From Achromobacter veterisilvae (lineage in GTDB: Bacteria; Pseudomonadota; Gammaproteobacteria; Burkholderiales; Burkholderiaceae_B): a stretch of DNA of 64,000 bases. The position numbers and the translations under genes are program-made. The DNA lies in the NCBI RefSeq assembly GCF_900496975.1, contig NZ_UFQC01000001.1:1-64000 (forward strand). The letters are read 5' to 3'. Shown in pieces: positions 8,401-17,481 of the stretch (its first letter is position 1; each line of letters opens with the position of its first letter). The notes under the pieces are model-generated. The model saw only the letters and a program-made list of their open reading frames with translations. It was not told the origin of the DNA and did not search any database.

Positions 8401-9135
8401 ATGCCTGAAAGCACATCGAGCCATCAACCGGTTAGGCCTTTCATCTATGCCACGACCACGTCGCGGTCCCTGATGTTCTCGCGCGGCGAGATCCAGAGCC
8501 GCATGTGGACCAAGGACCCCTATGCGCTGAACCTGGAGTACACGCGCATCATGATGGGGTTCCTGCTGCTGAACCCCGAACCTCGCCGGATCGCCATGAT
8601 CGGGCTGGGAGGCGGCTCCCTCGCGAAGTTCTGCCATCGCTACCTGCCGTCGGCCCGGATCGACGTCTTCGAGATCAATCCGCACGTCATCGCCTTGCGC
8701 GATTCGTTCCTGGTGCCCGAGGACGACGCGCGCTTCGCCGTGCTGCAAGGCGACGGCGCCGAACTCATCCACCGATACCGCGACGAGTACGACGCGGTGC
8801 TGGTGGACGGCTACGACATCAACGGCATACCGGCGCAGCTCACCAGCGATGCGTTCTACGACGGGTGCTTCCACGCCTTGGCCGCCAACGGGCTGATGGT
8901 GGGCAACTTCCATGCGTCGAATTTCAACTACCGGCGCTATCTGGGCCGCATCAGGCAGCGCTTCGCCGGATCCGTCATCGAGGTCAGCGACACCTCGCTG
9001 GCCCACAGCATCGTGTTCGCCTGCAAGGGCGACCTGCTCAAGCGCCGCACGGGCCTGCCCGGCCGCAAGCCCGAGGCCATGAGCGCCGACCTGTGGTCGC
9101 GCATCGCGCCGGGGCTCTGGCCGCTGCTGGACTGA
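8401..9135 (+). CDS. spermidine synthase-like (PABS-fold) protein, stand-alone
   Basis: A 244-residue Rossmann-fold protein with the polyamine-synthase pattern. MIGLGGGSLAKF is the nucleoside-binding glycine loop, VFEINPHVIAL follows with the acidic residue that contacts the ribose, and YDAVLVDGYDINGIP holds the acidic pair near the active site. It lacks the N-terminal beta domain and the full gate-keeping loop of true SpeE, so aminopropyl transfer is not assured; many such stand-alone proteins are uncharacterised. It could equally be a methyltransferase. The neighbouring genes (a peptide upstream, a convergent diguanylate cyclase downstream) give no substrate clue. Confidence 0.78.
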   Translation: MPESTSSHQPVRPFIYATTTSRSLMFSRGEIQSRMWTKDPYALNLEYTRIMMGFLLLNPEPRRIAMIGLGGGSLAKFCHRYLPSARIDVFEINPHVIALRDSFLVPEDDARFAVLQGDGAELIHRYRDEYDAVLVDGYDINGIPAQLTSDAFYDGCFHALAANGLMVGNFHASNFNYRRYLGRIRQRFAGSVIEVSDTSLAHSIVFACKGDLLKRRTGLPGRKPEAMSADLWSRIAPGLWPLLD

Positions 9136-9163
9136 ACCGGCGCGTGCCGGGCGCGCCGCCGCG

Positions 9164-10714
9164 CTACGGCGCGTGCGTCACCACCCGGTTGCGTCCTTGC
9201 TGCTTCGCGGCATAGAGCGCCGCGTCCGCCGCCTGGAACGCCGCGCCCACTTCGGCGCCGGCCGACGGCCATTGCGCCACCCCGGCCGACAGCGTGATGC
9301 CCGACGTGCCATGCAGGCTGCGCGTCTCCATGCTTTTGCGCAGCCGCTCGGCCACGTTGGCCGCTTCCTTCGCGCCGGCGCCGGGCAGCAGGATCAGGAA
9401 TTCCTCGCCGCCGTTGCGACAGAGCACGTCCGACGGGCGCGAACATTCGCGCATGAGCTGCGCCAATCCGCGGATCACTTCGTCGCCCACCGTGTGGCCG
9501 TAAGTGTCGTTGACCCGCTTGAAGTGGTCGATGTCCAGCGCGATCACGCCGAATGGCGCGCGCGCGGCCTGCAGCCGTTCCACCGCCGCCTGCAGGCCGC
9601 GCCGGTTGTGCAGGCCGGTCAGCGGATCGGTGATGCTGGCCTGGTTCAGTTTGCCGATTTCATCCTGCAGGCTCGTGAAGCTGCGGATCACGGCGCGCTT
9701 CAGGCGCTGGGCTTCGAAGTACCAGGCCTTCACGGACTGGACCCGCTGCATCGCGATGGCCACCTCCTCGTGCTCGACGTTGGTGGCCAGTTGCGACAGC
9801 GGCTGCGAGATCTTGCGCGCGCACCACCAGATGGCCAGCAGGAAGGCGATGGCGAACGGCGCCGCATAGCCGATCAACGCCCAGATCAGTTTGTCCAGCG
9901 GCTCCAGCGTCGCCTGGGCGGGCCGCTGCGCGATCACGCCCCAGCCGCTCAAGGGGACGCCCGCGTAGCCGGCCAGCATGTCCACGCCCCGCGTATTGAC
10001 CAGGCGCTGCGCGCCGGCCTGGCCGCGCACTACCGCCGCCACCGCCGGGTTGGCGGTGATGCTCTCCCCGACGCGGGCGGTGTCCTCGTGATAGATCAGC
10101 CGGCCCTCGTTGTCGACCACATACAGATAGGAGCCGTCCTGGTAATGGTGCTTGCCCAGCAGCGTATGCAAGGCGCCTTCCTGGCTCAGGTAGATGGTGC
10201 CCGCGACATAGCCCAGGTAGCGGCCGTCATCCGAACGGATAGGGTGCGAGACGTTGATCAGTTGTTTGCCGGTCAGGGAAACATAGAGCTTGCTGACCAG
10301 CGGCTTGCGCGCCTGCAGCGCCGCGAGGCTGCCGGCGCTGTCGACACGGGTGCCCACGAATCCGCGCAAGCTGTTCGAGGCGGCGAGGAGAATGCCGTCG
10401 GCCCGCACGATGGCGACGGTGTTGAAGCTGTCGGACTGTTCCTGCAGGCGCGAAGCTTCGGCGGCCAGCAGTTCGGGAACGTCGAGGCGGACCGACAGGT
10501 GGCGGGCGCTGTATTCCAACTGCCGCAGGGCCGACTTGAGAAAGGCGCCCGCGCTCTCCGCCAGCTTGGCGGCATAGACGCGGTTGGATTCCAGCGTGTT
10601 CGAGATGAGCTGTTCGCGCTGCACGCGATAGCTGGCGTAGAGCGTATTCGCGGTGGCGACGAGGGCGCTGAATATGGTGAGCGCAAGCACAAGCCCGCGC
10701 AGGTGGATTCGCAT
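9164..10714 (-). CDS. membrane diguanylate cyclase with periplasmic dCache-type sensor
   Basis: A 516-residue protein. A membrane helix at about 7-28 is followed by a roughly 240-residue periplasmic sensor of the dCache type (with GSYLYVVDNEGRLIYHED), a second helix near residues 270-295, and a C-terminal GGDEF domain. The active-site signature is G435-G-E-E-F. An inhibitory RxxD site (R426-P-S-D429) sits exactly five residues before it, so both catalysis and product inhibition by c-di-GMP are expected. DPLTGLHNRRG marks the domain start. It converts GTP to c-di-GMP in response to an unknown small-molecule signal. The recombinase gene lies 38 bp upstream on the same strand. Confidence 0.92.
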   Translation of the reverse strand: MRIHLRGLVLALTIFSALVATANTLYASYRVQREQLISNTLESNRVYAAKLAESAGAFLKSALRQLEYSARHLSVRLDVPELLAAEASRLQEQSDSFNTVAIVRADGILLAASNSLRGFVGTRVDSAGSLAALQARKPLVSKLYVSLTGKQLINVSHPIRSDDGRYLGYVAGTIYLSQEGALHTLLGKHHYQDGSYLYVVDNEGRLIYHEDTARVGESITANPAVAAVVRGQAGAQRLVNTRGVDMLAGYAGVPLSGWGVIAQRPAQATLEPLDKLIWALIGYAAPFAIAFLLAIWWCARKISQPLSQLATNVEHEEVAIAMQRVQSVKAWYFEAQRLKRAVIRSFTSLQDEIGKLNQASITDPLTGLHNRRGLQAAVERLQAARAPFGVIALDIDHFKRVNDTYGHTVGDEVIRGLAQLMRECSRPSDVLCRNGGEEFLILLPGAGAKEAANVAERLRKSMETRSLHGTSGITLSAGVAQWPSAGAEVGAAFQAADAALYAAKQQGRNRVVTHAP

Positions 10715-10752
10715 GGAGAGAGACCGGTCGGGCAGGGATGCTGGCCGCGATT

Positions 10753-11832
10753 TTACCGTGGACCGGAATCCGGTTCGTCCAGCAGCCGGGCCGCCGGGGA
10801 GAGGGCCGCCGATCCCGCGCGGAAGTAGCCCATGACGGTGGCCACGCTGGCGTGCCCGGTCAAGGCCATGGTGTCGCCCAGCGGCACGTTCTGGCGGCCC
10901 GCTTCGGTCACGAAGCCGGAACGCAGGCTGTGCGCCGAAAAATCGCCTTCCAGGCCGGCCAGCCGGCAGCGCTCCTGCACGATGTCGCGCAGGGCCGCGG
11001 CGGCCAGCGGTTCGCCCACCACGTCCCCGCGGCGCACACGGCGAAACAGCGGGCCTTGCGTAATCCCGCTGGCGCGCAGCCAGGCGTCCAGTGCCTGCGC
11101 CGCCATGCCGACGATGGGCTTCTGGTCGTTCGCGCGGTTTGCGCCGGCCTGGTTGGTCTTGGAATGCGCCAGCGAATACAGGAAACCGTCGGCGGTGCGC
11201 GCGGTGTTCTCGACCGTGGCGCGCACCACTTCGGAACGCCGCCTGCCGCCGCTGGCCCAGGCGAACAGCAGCAGGGCGCGGTCGCGCACGCCGCGCAGGG
11301 AATCGTCGCAGGTGGCCAGCAGGGCCTGCAGCGGTTCGCGCGTCAGGGCGACCTTCTTGGCGGGGGCCGCGCCGCGGCGGGCGTAGGCGCGGCGTGTTTT
11401 GGCCAGCAGTTCGCGCACCCGGGCGTCGCGGCAGGGATTGGGGTGCCCGCGCAATTCATGAGCCTTGGACAGCACGGACAGGCGCTGCAACAGCGTATTC
11501 AGGCTGGGCGCGCCCAGTTTGCCCTTGGCCTTCAGGCGGACCAGTTCGCGGTCCAGCGCCGGCGGCAGTTCCCATTGCAGCCCTTGCCCGGTCGACCGCT
11601 GCGCGTGGTCGACCACGAACTGGACGACCGCGGTTGGCGGAAGGGGCAGGGCGAAGGGCTGGCCGTAGCGCAGTTCGAACCAGGCCGTCCAGTAGCGGAT
11701 CGCGGCGCGGTAGCTGGCGGCGGTATTGGCCGAACTGCCTTCGCGCATCAGGTCGCGCACGGCGGCATCGGCCTGGGCGTCCAGCGCGCGCGGGTCCAGG
11801 ACGGGCAGCGGGGCTTGCAGGGTCAGGGTCAT
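10753..11832 (-). CDS. tyrosine recombinase/integrase
   Basis: A 359-residue site-specific recombinase. An N-terminal SAM-like core-binding domain (about 20-135) precedes the catalytic domain. The full catalytic set is present: Arg in GGRRRSE (about R198), Lys in HSKTNQAG (K225), H301-x-x-R304 in AHSLRSG, H327 in TGHAS and the nucleophile Y336 in VMGYFRAG. It should therefore be active. It is divergent from the KfrA-like gene across an AT-rich 190-bp region. No attachment-site repeats, tRNA or phage genes are seen nearby, so it may be a domesticated recombinase rather than a prophage integrase. Confidence 0.9.
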   Translation of the reverse strand: MTLTLQAPLPVLDPRALDAQADAAVRDLMREGSSANTAASYRAAIRYWTAWFELRYGQPFALPLPPTAVVQFVVDHAQRSTGQGLQWELPPALDRELVRLKAKGKLGAPSLNTLLQRLSVLSKAHELRGHPNPCRDARVRELLAKTRRAYARRGAAPAKKVALTREPLQALLATCDDSLRGVRDRALLLFAWASGGRRRSEVVRATVENTARTADGFLYSLAHSKTNQAGANRANDQKPIVGMAAQALDAWLRASGITQGPLFRRVRRGDVVGEPLAAAALRDIVQERCRLAGLEGDFSAHSLRSGFVTEAGRQNVPLGDTMALTGHASVATVMGYFRAGSAALSPAARLLDEPDSGPR

Positions 11833-11950
11833 CGGATTCCGGCGTCAGGGATTCGGGCGTTACAGCGCGGGCGCGCCGGAGACTTTCCGGCCAATCCTGC
11901 ATATTATAAATATACATACATATACTGTATGATATCTAACATAGATATAG

Positions 11951-11987
11951 AATTACTCCCGATAAGGTTCCATTATCGTGGGTAATT
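11951..11987. promoter_or_regulatory. imperfect inverted repeat in recombinase/kfrA divergent promoter region
   Basis: Two 15-base arms, AATTACTCCCGATAA and TTATCGTGGGTAATT, separated by 7 bases, match at 13 of 15 positions. They sit 36 bases before the kfrA-like start and about 120 bases before the recombinase start, next to an AT-rich run (about 11898-11955). KfrA proteins are known to bind operators in their own promoter, so this is the natural candidate operator; the assignment is inference. Confidence 0.5.
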
Positions 11988-12023
11988 ATCCGGAACGTGC
12001 CAAAAATTTGACGGAGTCCGCCC

Positions 12024-13058
12024 ATGGCCACGGGAATCACCGAAACAGACGTGTGGAGCGCCGCCGACGCCTTGCTGCTGGAAGGCGCCCGCCCCACGAT
12101 CGAGCGCGTGCGCCAGAAGATCGGCCGCGGCTCCCCGAATACCGTCAGCCCCTATCTGGAAACCTGGTTCCGGTCGCTGGGCGCGCGCATCAAGGATCCC
12201 GGCGCGTTCGCCGCGTCGCCGGCCATTCCGGACCCCATCGCCCGGGCCGCGGCCCATTTCTGGGAAGCGGCCCTGTCCGAAGCCCGGGCGGAGCAGGCCC
12301 GGACGTACCGCGAACGCTGGGAAGAACTGGCGCGGGAAGGCGAGAGGCTGGCGGCCGACGCGGAACAACTGCAACGGCGCGAAGCCGGGCTCGCGCAGCG
12401 CGAACGGGACCTTCAGGAAACGCTCAAGGTGGCCGCCTCGCAATTGGCGGCCGCCGAAGACCGCCTGCAAGCGGCCGAACTGCAATTGCGGCAGCGCGAC
12501 GCGCAGCTTGAACAACATGGGGTGCAGCTCGCGGATGCCCGCGCCGCCGCGCAGGCCTTGCTGGCGGACGCGGAAAAAGCGCGCGGCCGGCAGGCGCAGG
12601 CCCTGGAGGCGCTGGAGGCCCGCCATGCGGCCCATGAACGCCGCTGGCTGAACGAACTGGACGGCGAGCGCGGCGCCGTCAAGCGCCTGCAGGCCCGCCT
12701 GGACGAAGCGCAGGCCGCCGGCCAGCAGCAACTGGCCCAGGCCCGCAAGGCCCTGGCCGAAGAACAGGAACTGCGGCGCCAGGCGGAGCAGGGCGCGCAA
12801 GCATTGCGCGCCGAGGCCCAGGAAAACCGGATACGCCACGAATCCGACTTGGCCGCCGCCCAGGGCGGCGCGGCGGCCGCCCGGGAACGCGAACACGCCC
12901 TGGAAACAAGGTTGGCCGCCGCCGAAGCCCGGGCGGCCGATTTCCTCGAGCAACTGAAATCGAAGGACGGACAACTGGGCGAAATGGCCCGGCACCTGAT
13001 GGCGCTGGCCGCGGGCGACGCGGCCAAGGGCGCGCAGGCGGATACCGCCCAGCCCTGA
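12024..13058 (+). CDS. KfrA-like DNA-binding coiled-coil protein
   Basis: A 344-residue protein. The N-terminal 60 residues (ITETDVWSAADALLLEG, then RVRQKIGRGSPNTVSPYLE) form the KfrA_N helix-turn-helix domain. From about residue 80 to 330 the sequence is a long alanine/glutamate/arginine/glutamine-rich coiled coil. KfrA proteins are best known from IncP plasmids, where they autoregulate and support stable partitioning; chromosomal copies are less understood. The Shine-Dalgarno before 12024 is weak (ACGGAG). It faces a tyrosine recombinase, and the shared intergenic repeat suggests it controls both genes. Confidence 0.85.
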   Translation: MATGITETDVWSAADALLLEGARPTIERVRQKIGRGSPNTVSPYLETWFRSLGARIKDPGAFAASPAIPDPIARAAAHFWEAALSEARAEQARTYRERWEELAREGERLAADAEQLQRREAGLAQRERDLQETLKVAASQLAAAEDRLQAAELQLRQRDAQLEQHGVQLADARAAAQALLADAEKARGRQAQALEALEARHAAHERRWLNELDGERGAVKRLQARLDEAQAAGQQQLAQARKALAEEQELRRQAEQGAQALRAEAQENRIRHESDLAAAQGGAAAAREREHALETRLAAAEARAADFLEQLKSKDGQLGEMARHLMALAAGDAAKGAQADTAQP

Positions 13059-13128
13059 CGCCCGCAAGGCTGGGATCATCGTGGCGTGCGCGCCAGGGCG
13101 CCGAGATCGCGGCCCCGGGCGGGCCGCG

Positions 13129-13317
13129 CTAATGCCCCGGATGGACGCCCTGGAAGGGTTCGTTGTTGGGCTCGCCGAAGTTCGAGGAATGGTAGTTGGC
13201 CGGATCCGCGGACGTGGCGCCGCCCGAGTGAGGCGAACTGGAACCGTAGGAACCGGCCCCGGAGCAGCCGGCCAGCAAAAGGGCCAGCAACACGCTGGCG
13301 GTGGTCAGAGTCCTCAT
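13129..13317 (-). CDS. small lipoprotein of unknown function
   Basis: A 62-residue protein beginning MRTLTTASVLLALLLAGC, a complete signal peptide with lipobox LLAGC and acylation site C18. The mature part is only about 45 residues, rich in Gly, Ser, Asn and Pro (YGSSSPHSGG, FGEPNNEPFQG), and probably unstructured. A good Shine-Dalgarno (CCAGGAG) precedes the ATG at 13317. Residue +2 is Ser, which favours outer-membrane sorting. It reads away from the fecI-like sigma factor gene across 166 bp. No known family is recognised. Confidence 0.72.
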   Translation of the reverse strand: MRTLTTASVLLALLLAGCSGAGSYGSSSPHSGGATSADPANYHSSNFGEPNNEPFQGVHPGH

Positions 13318-13428
13318 GGCGAATCTCCTGGAGATGCCTGCCGGAAACGGGGCAGGGAACCCATCCCCGGCAAGTGGCGTGCCCGGCGCCGGGGCGCGCG
13401 GCCTTCCGTCCCCAAGGGAAATCTTCAG

Positions 13429-13449
13429 TACCAAGAACGATTCTTGGTA
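13429..13449. promoter_or_regulatory. perfect inverted repeat upstream of fecI-like gene
   Basis: TACCAAGAA and TTCTTGGTA, separated by CGA, form a perfect 9-bp dyad 35 bases before the sigma factor start and about 110 bases before the divergent lipoprotein gene. FecI-type genes are usually repressed by Fur, but this dyad does not match the GATAATGATAATCATTATC consensus well, so another repressor is possible. Confidence 0.45.
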
Positions 13450-13483
13450 TCATTCCCATCGAAATTCGCCTGGCCCTGCGCGC

Positions 13484-13975
13484 ATGTCCAATCCCCTGCA
13501 AATCCTTTGTGAAGACCACTATGACTGGCTCTGCCAATGGTGGCGGCGGCGTCTCGACCATGGCGACGAGGCGGCGGATCTGGCGCACGACACCATTCTG
13601 CGCATATTGCGCAAGCCCGATGAGGTCTCCGGACTGAGGCAGCCGCGCGCTTATCTGACGACCATCGCGCGGGGGCTGCTCAATGACCATTGGCGCCGCC
13701 GCTCGCTCGAGCGCGCGTGGCTCGAAGCGGTCGCCGCGCTGCCTTTCGAAGTGGACGCCTCGCCCGAGAGCCTGCTGGCGGTGCAACAGGCGCTCCAGCA
13801 ACTGGACCGCCTGCTGTCGGGCCTGGCGCCGCAGGCGCGCGAGGTATTCGTGCTGTCGCAACTGGAAGGCCTGTCCTACGCGCAGATTGCCGCCAGGACC
13901 GGGCTGAGCGACCGCACCGTGAAGCGCTACATGGCCCAGGGCTTCGAAATCTGCCTGACCTTGATGGAGCAATGA
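13484..13975 (+). CDS. fecI: FecI-type ECF sigma factor
   Basis: A 163-residue extracytoplasmic-function sigma factor. Region 2 covers about 5-70 (EDHYDWLCQWWRRRL, HGDEAADLAHDTILRILRKP). Region 4 covers about 100-155, with VFVLSQLEGLSYAQIAARTG and the recognition helix LSDRTVKRYM. The order sigma factor, FecR-like regulator, FecA-like receptor is the classical cell-surface signalling cassette. Its job is to recruit RNA polymerase to the receptor gene when the receptor is loaded. The start at 13484 gives the family length. Confidence 0.93.
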   Translation: MSNPLQILCEDHYDWLCQWWRRRLDHGDEAADLAHDTILRILRKPDEVSGLRQPRAYLTTIARGLLNDHWRRRSLERAWLEAVAALPFEVDASPESLLAVQQALQQLDRLLSGLAPQAREVFVLSQLEGLSYAQIAARTGLSDRTVKRYMAQGFEICLTLMEQ

Positions 13976-13981
13976 CCGGCC

Positions 13982-14962
13982 GTGGCTACCCAGGGATCCG
14001 CGCCGCTCGACACCGCCGTCATCCGCGAGGCCGCGCGCTGGCTGGTGCGGCTGCATTCCGGCGAGGCAGGGCCCGAAGACCATGCCGCCTTCGAGCGCTG
14101 GCGCCGCACTAGCCCCGAGCGCGAGCTTGCATGGCAGCGCGCGCAGCGCCTGAGCCAGCAGTTCGGCGCCGTTCCGCCCACGCTGGGCGTGCCCTTGCTC
14201 ACCCGCCAGAGGCGGGTCAACCGGCGCGCCGCGATCCGGACGCTGGCCCTGCTTGGCGTCGCGCTGCCCGCCGCGTGGCTGGGCTACCGCCAGGTGGCGC
14301 GGCCGGGCGGGGCCGAAGACTACCGCACGGCGGTGGGGGAAAACCGCGATCTGGTGCTGGCCGATGGCAGCCAGGTGCTCCTCAATACGGACACCGGCGT
14401 CGATGTCGTCTATTCAGAGGCCTCCCGGCTGCTGTACCTGCGCGGCGGCGAAATCTACGTCCGGACGGCGGCCGACCGCCAGGGCAGGGCCAGGCCTTTC
14501 CTCATCGAAACGCCGCAGGGCCGGCTGCGGGCGCTGGGCACCCGGTTCGTGGTACGCCAATGGAATGACGGCGAAGCGATGACCTCGCTGTCCGTCCTGG
14601 AACACAGCGTCGAGGTCAGCCTGCGTGCCGGCGGCGCGCCGCGCCTCGTCAACGCCGGGGAGTCCCTGCGTTTTACCGCCAGCGCGTTCCAGTCCCGCCG
14701 GCCCGCCAGCCAGGACGCTCCCGGCTGGACCCGCGGCGTCATCGAGGCCAGCAACCAGCGCCTGGACGCCTTCCTGGACGATCTGTCGCGCTACCGGCCG
14801 GGCGTGATCCGCTGCGACCCCGCGGTGGCCGGCTTGCGCGTATCGGGCGTGTTCCGCCTGGACGATACCGATGCCGTGCTGGCCATCGTGGCCGAGACGC
14901 TGGGCGTGCGCGTGGTGTCGCGGACCCGCTATTGGGTCACGGTGACCGCCCGGGCGTCCTGA
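13982..14962 (+). CDS. fecR: FecR-like transmembrane anti-sigma/sigma regulator
   Basis: A 326-residue protein starting at GTG, 6 bases after the fecI-like stop. The N-terminal cytoplasmic DUF4880-type part (EAARWLVRLHSGEAGPEDHAAFERWRR split over residues 15-42) binds the sigma factor. RTLALLGVALPAAWLGY (about 83-99) is the single membrane helix, and the periplasmic FecR domain follows (YRTAVGENRDLVLADGS, LIETPQGRLRALGTRF). A C-terminal STN-like segment ends the protein. It transmits the signal from the receptor plug across the periplasm to FecI. Confidence 0.92.
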   Translation: MATQGSAPLDTAVIREAARWLVRLHSGEAGPEDHAAFERWRRTSPERELAWQRAQRLSQQFGAVPPTLGVPLLTRQRRVNRRAAIRTLALLGVALPAAWLGYRQVARPGGAEDYRTAVGENRDLVLADGSQVLLNTDTGVDVVYSEASRLLYLRGGEIYVRTAADRQGRARPFLIETPQGRLRALGTRFVVRQWNDGEAMTSLSVLEHSVEVSLRAGGAPRLVNAGESLRFTASAFQSRRPASQDAPGWTRGVIEASNQRLDAFLDDLSRYRPGVIRCDPAVAGLRVSGVFRLDDTDAVLAIVAETLGVRVVSRTRYWVTVTARAS

Positions 14963-15083
14963 ACCGCCGGGCGGGCAGCCAGCCATGGGCGGCAAGTTGC
15001 ATTTGCTTTCAATTAAACCTGTCCTTGCCTGTCCCTTTTGCCCGGGTCCATCCGGCATACCGCGCATCGATGATCCGAAAGGG

Positions 15084-17471
15084 ATGTGTAACGTGGGACC
15101 GCAATATCAACTCCGACTGCGCGGCGCCGCCGCCGCGCCGCGCCTGCTGGCCCTGACCCTGGCGCTGGCCGCCGCCTTCGCCGCCGCGCCGCCCGTGCTG
15201 GCGCAGACCGCCCAACAGGCTGCCGCGCGCGCCTATCGCATTCCGGCGGGGCCGCTGGAACCGGCGCTGGCCGACTTTGCCAAGGCCGCCGGCATTACCG
15301 TGTCGTTCCGGCCCGAGGACGCGGCGGGGCTCAGCACCCAGGGGCTGCAAGGCAGCTACGAGGCGGGCGCCGGACTGGATCGGCTGCTGAGCGGCACCGG
15401 CCTGACGGCCGTGCCGCAGCCCGGGCAGGGCTACGTGCTGCGCGGCGCCGCGGCGGCGCGCCCGGCCACCGCCGCCGGGTCCGGCACCCTGGAGGCGATC
15501 CAGGTCAGCGGCGACTGGCTGGGCACGGGCCTGGAGAACAGCGTGCAGACTTTCGGCGGCGCGCGCACGCTGCTGCGGCGGGAAGACATCGCCAACAGCG
15601 GCGCGACCAGCATCGCCGACGTGCTGCGCCGCGTTCCCGGTGTGCAGATCAGCGGCAGCACCAGCGCCACCGGCAGCTCGGTCGGCCTGCACGTGGGCAT
15701 CCGCGGCCTGAATCCGCGCAATTCCTTCCGCACCACGATGCTGCTCGACGGCATTCCGATGGCCATGGCGCCTTACGGCCAGCCCAATCTGGTGATGTCC
15801 CCGACCAGCCTGGGCAACATCGAATCGATCGACGTGGTGCGCGGCGGCGGCGCGGTGCGCTACGGCCCGCAGAACGTCGGGGGCGTGATCAATTTCAAGA
15901 CGCGCCCGATCCCGAACACCGGCGATCTGACGGCCGACGCCTCGGCCCGCTACAACGTCTTCAGCCAGGGCGGCACCAACACGCAGTACACGGCCTTCCT
16001 GGGCACGCAGTTCGAAAACAGCCTGGGCGTGGCCCTGATGTACTCGGGCATGAACGGCGAGCAGTGGCGCGACGGCAGCCACGACCGCTACAACGACGTG
16101 GCGCTGAAATGGCGCTACGAACTCACGCCGACCTCCGAAATCTACGGCAAGTTCTCTCATTACGACGTCAAATCCATGACGCCCGGCGGCCTGTCGGTGG
16201 CCCAGTACCAGGACGACCCGTTCCAGAACACCCATCCCACCGACTACTGGAAAGGGCAGCGCGACCAGGTCGACGTCGGCTATCTGAACTCGATTTCGGA
16301 TACGCAGGAGTTCGAGGCGCGCGTCTACCACTACGACAGCTCCCGCAAAAGCTCGCTCATCAACACCGCCACCGGACGCAACGATTACCAGCCGCGCAAC
16401 AACCAGGTCCTGGGCATCGAGCCGCGCTACACGCAGCGCGTCGAGTGGGGGCCGACCACGCACGACGTGACCGTGGGCTACCGCTACATCCACGAGACCG
16501 GGCAGGACAAGCGCTACTCCGAATCGCTTCTGACCGGCCTGCGGACCGGCGCCGCCCAGACCTTCGACAACGAGACCGAGGCGCACTCCATCTATCTGGA
16601 CGACCGCATCGCCTACGGCAACTGGCGCGTGACGCCGGGCATACGCTATGAACGCATACGCAGCGACCGCCAGCCCAACGGCACGGCCGACGACTCCGCG
16701 TTCCACGTGCGCAACAGCCGGGGCCTGCCGTCGCTGAACATCGCCTACCTGGTCAACGACGCGCTGACGCTCTACACCAACTACAGCACCTCGTTCGGCG
16801 CCGTGCAGTACACCCAGTTGAACTCTATGTCGGCGTCCAATCCGCTGAGTCCGGAAGTGGCCAAGACCCTGGAGGCCGGCGTGCGCTATTCGGGCGAGCA
16901 GGTGCATACCGAATTCACCGCGTTCAACCTGAAGTTCGACAACCAGATCCTGTCCGTCCCGGGCACCAATCCGGCGGTCTTCCGGAACCTGGGCGCGACC
17001 ACCCACAACGGCGTCGAATTCGCGATCGACTACGACTTCGACAAGTCCGGCCCGCTGGCCGGCCTGAACGTCTACGCCAACTACACCTACGTGCGCGCCA
17101 TCCAGAAATCCGGCGAATTCGAGGGCAACGACGTGCCGTTCTACTCGCGCCAGACCGGCACGCTGGGCGGGCGCTACACCCTGCGCAACTGGGCCTTCAA
17201 TCTGTACACCACGGCGCAAAGCGGCCAGTATTCCGACACGGCCAATACCGAGCGCGAGTCCGCCGACGCCGGCAATGGCCGCGTGCCGGGCTTCAGCGTC
17301 TGGAACGCCCAGCTCAGCTACCGGCTGCCCGAGTGGAAGGGCAGCGAACTGGCCCTGGGCGTCAACAACCTGTTCGACCGCCGCTACTACACCCGCAACG
17401 TCGACACCAACGGCGGACGGATGGTCGGCGCGCCGCGCATGATCTACGTGCAGGCCCGCCTGGCGTACTGA
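15084..17471 (+). CDS. fecA: FecA-like TonB-dependent ferric-citrate-type receptor with signalling domain
   Basis: A 795-residue outer-membrane receptor. The start at 15084 gives a signal peptide ending ...APPVLAQ. Residues about 50-120 form an STN signalling domain (YRIPAGPLEPALADFAKAAG), which only transducing receptors have. The plug follows (DVLRRVPGVQISGSTSATG, then LLDGIPMAMAPYGQPNLVM and IDVVRGGGAVRYGPQNVGG), then a 22-strand barrel ending VQARLAY. The APYGQP and GGGAVRYGP segments closely resemble E. coli FecA, so ferric citrate or a related hydroxycarboxylate chelate is the best guess. It is controlled by the two genes before it. Confidence 0.92.
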   Translation: MCNVGPQYQLRLRGAAAAPRLLALTLALAAAFAAAPPVLAQTAQQAAARAYRIPAGPLEPALADFAKAAGITVSFRPEDAAGLSTQGLQGSYEAGAGLDRLLSGTGLTAVPQPGQGYVLRGAAAARPATAAGSGTLEAIQVSGDWLGTGLENSVQTFGGARTLLRREDIANSGATSIADVLRRVPGVQISGSTSATGSSVGLHVGIRGLNPRNSFRTTMLLDGIPMAMAPYGQPNLVMSPTSLGNIESIDVVRGGGAVRYGPQNVGGVINFKTRPIPNTGDLTADASARYNVFSQGGTNTQYTAFLGTQFENSLGVALMYSGMNGEQWRDGSHDRYNDVALKWRYELTPTSEIYGKFSHYDVKSMTPGGLSVAQYQDDPFQNTHPTDYWKGQRDQVDVGYLNSISDTQEFEARVYHYDSSRKSSLINTATGRNDYQPRNNQVLGIEPRYTQRVEWGPTTHDVTVGYRYIHETGQDKRYSESLLTGLRTGAAQTFDNETEAHSIYLDDRIAYGNWRVTPGIRYERIRSDRQPNGTADDSAFHVRNSRGLPSLNIAYLVNDALTLYTNYSTSFGAVQYTQLNSMSASNPLSPEVAKTLEAGVRYSGEQVHTEFTAFNLKFDNQILSVPGTNPAVFRNLGATTHNGVEFAIDYDFDKSGPLAGLNVYANYTYVRAIQKSGEFEGNDVPFYSRQTGTLGGRYTLRNWAFNLYTTAQSGQYSDTANTERESADAGNGRVPGFSVWNAQLSYRLPEWKGSELALGVNNLFDRRYYTRNVDTNGGRMVGAPRMIYVQARLAY

Positions 17472-17481
17472 CCGGACGATC

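Noticed and set aside
10715-12023. Attachment sites or a mobile-element boundary around the tyrosine recombinase.
   Set aside because: I found no direct repeats, tRNA end or structural phage genes near it that would support an element border.
13429-13465. A Fur box upstream of the fecI-like gene.
   Set aside because: Expected from function, but the dyad and adjoining bases match the Fur consensus poorly; recorded only as an unspecified inverted repeat.
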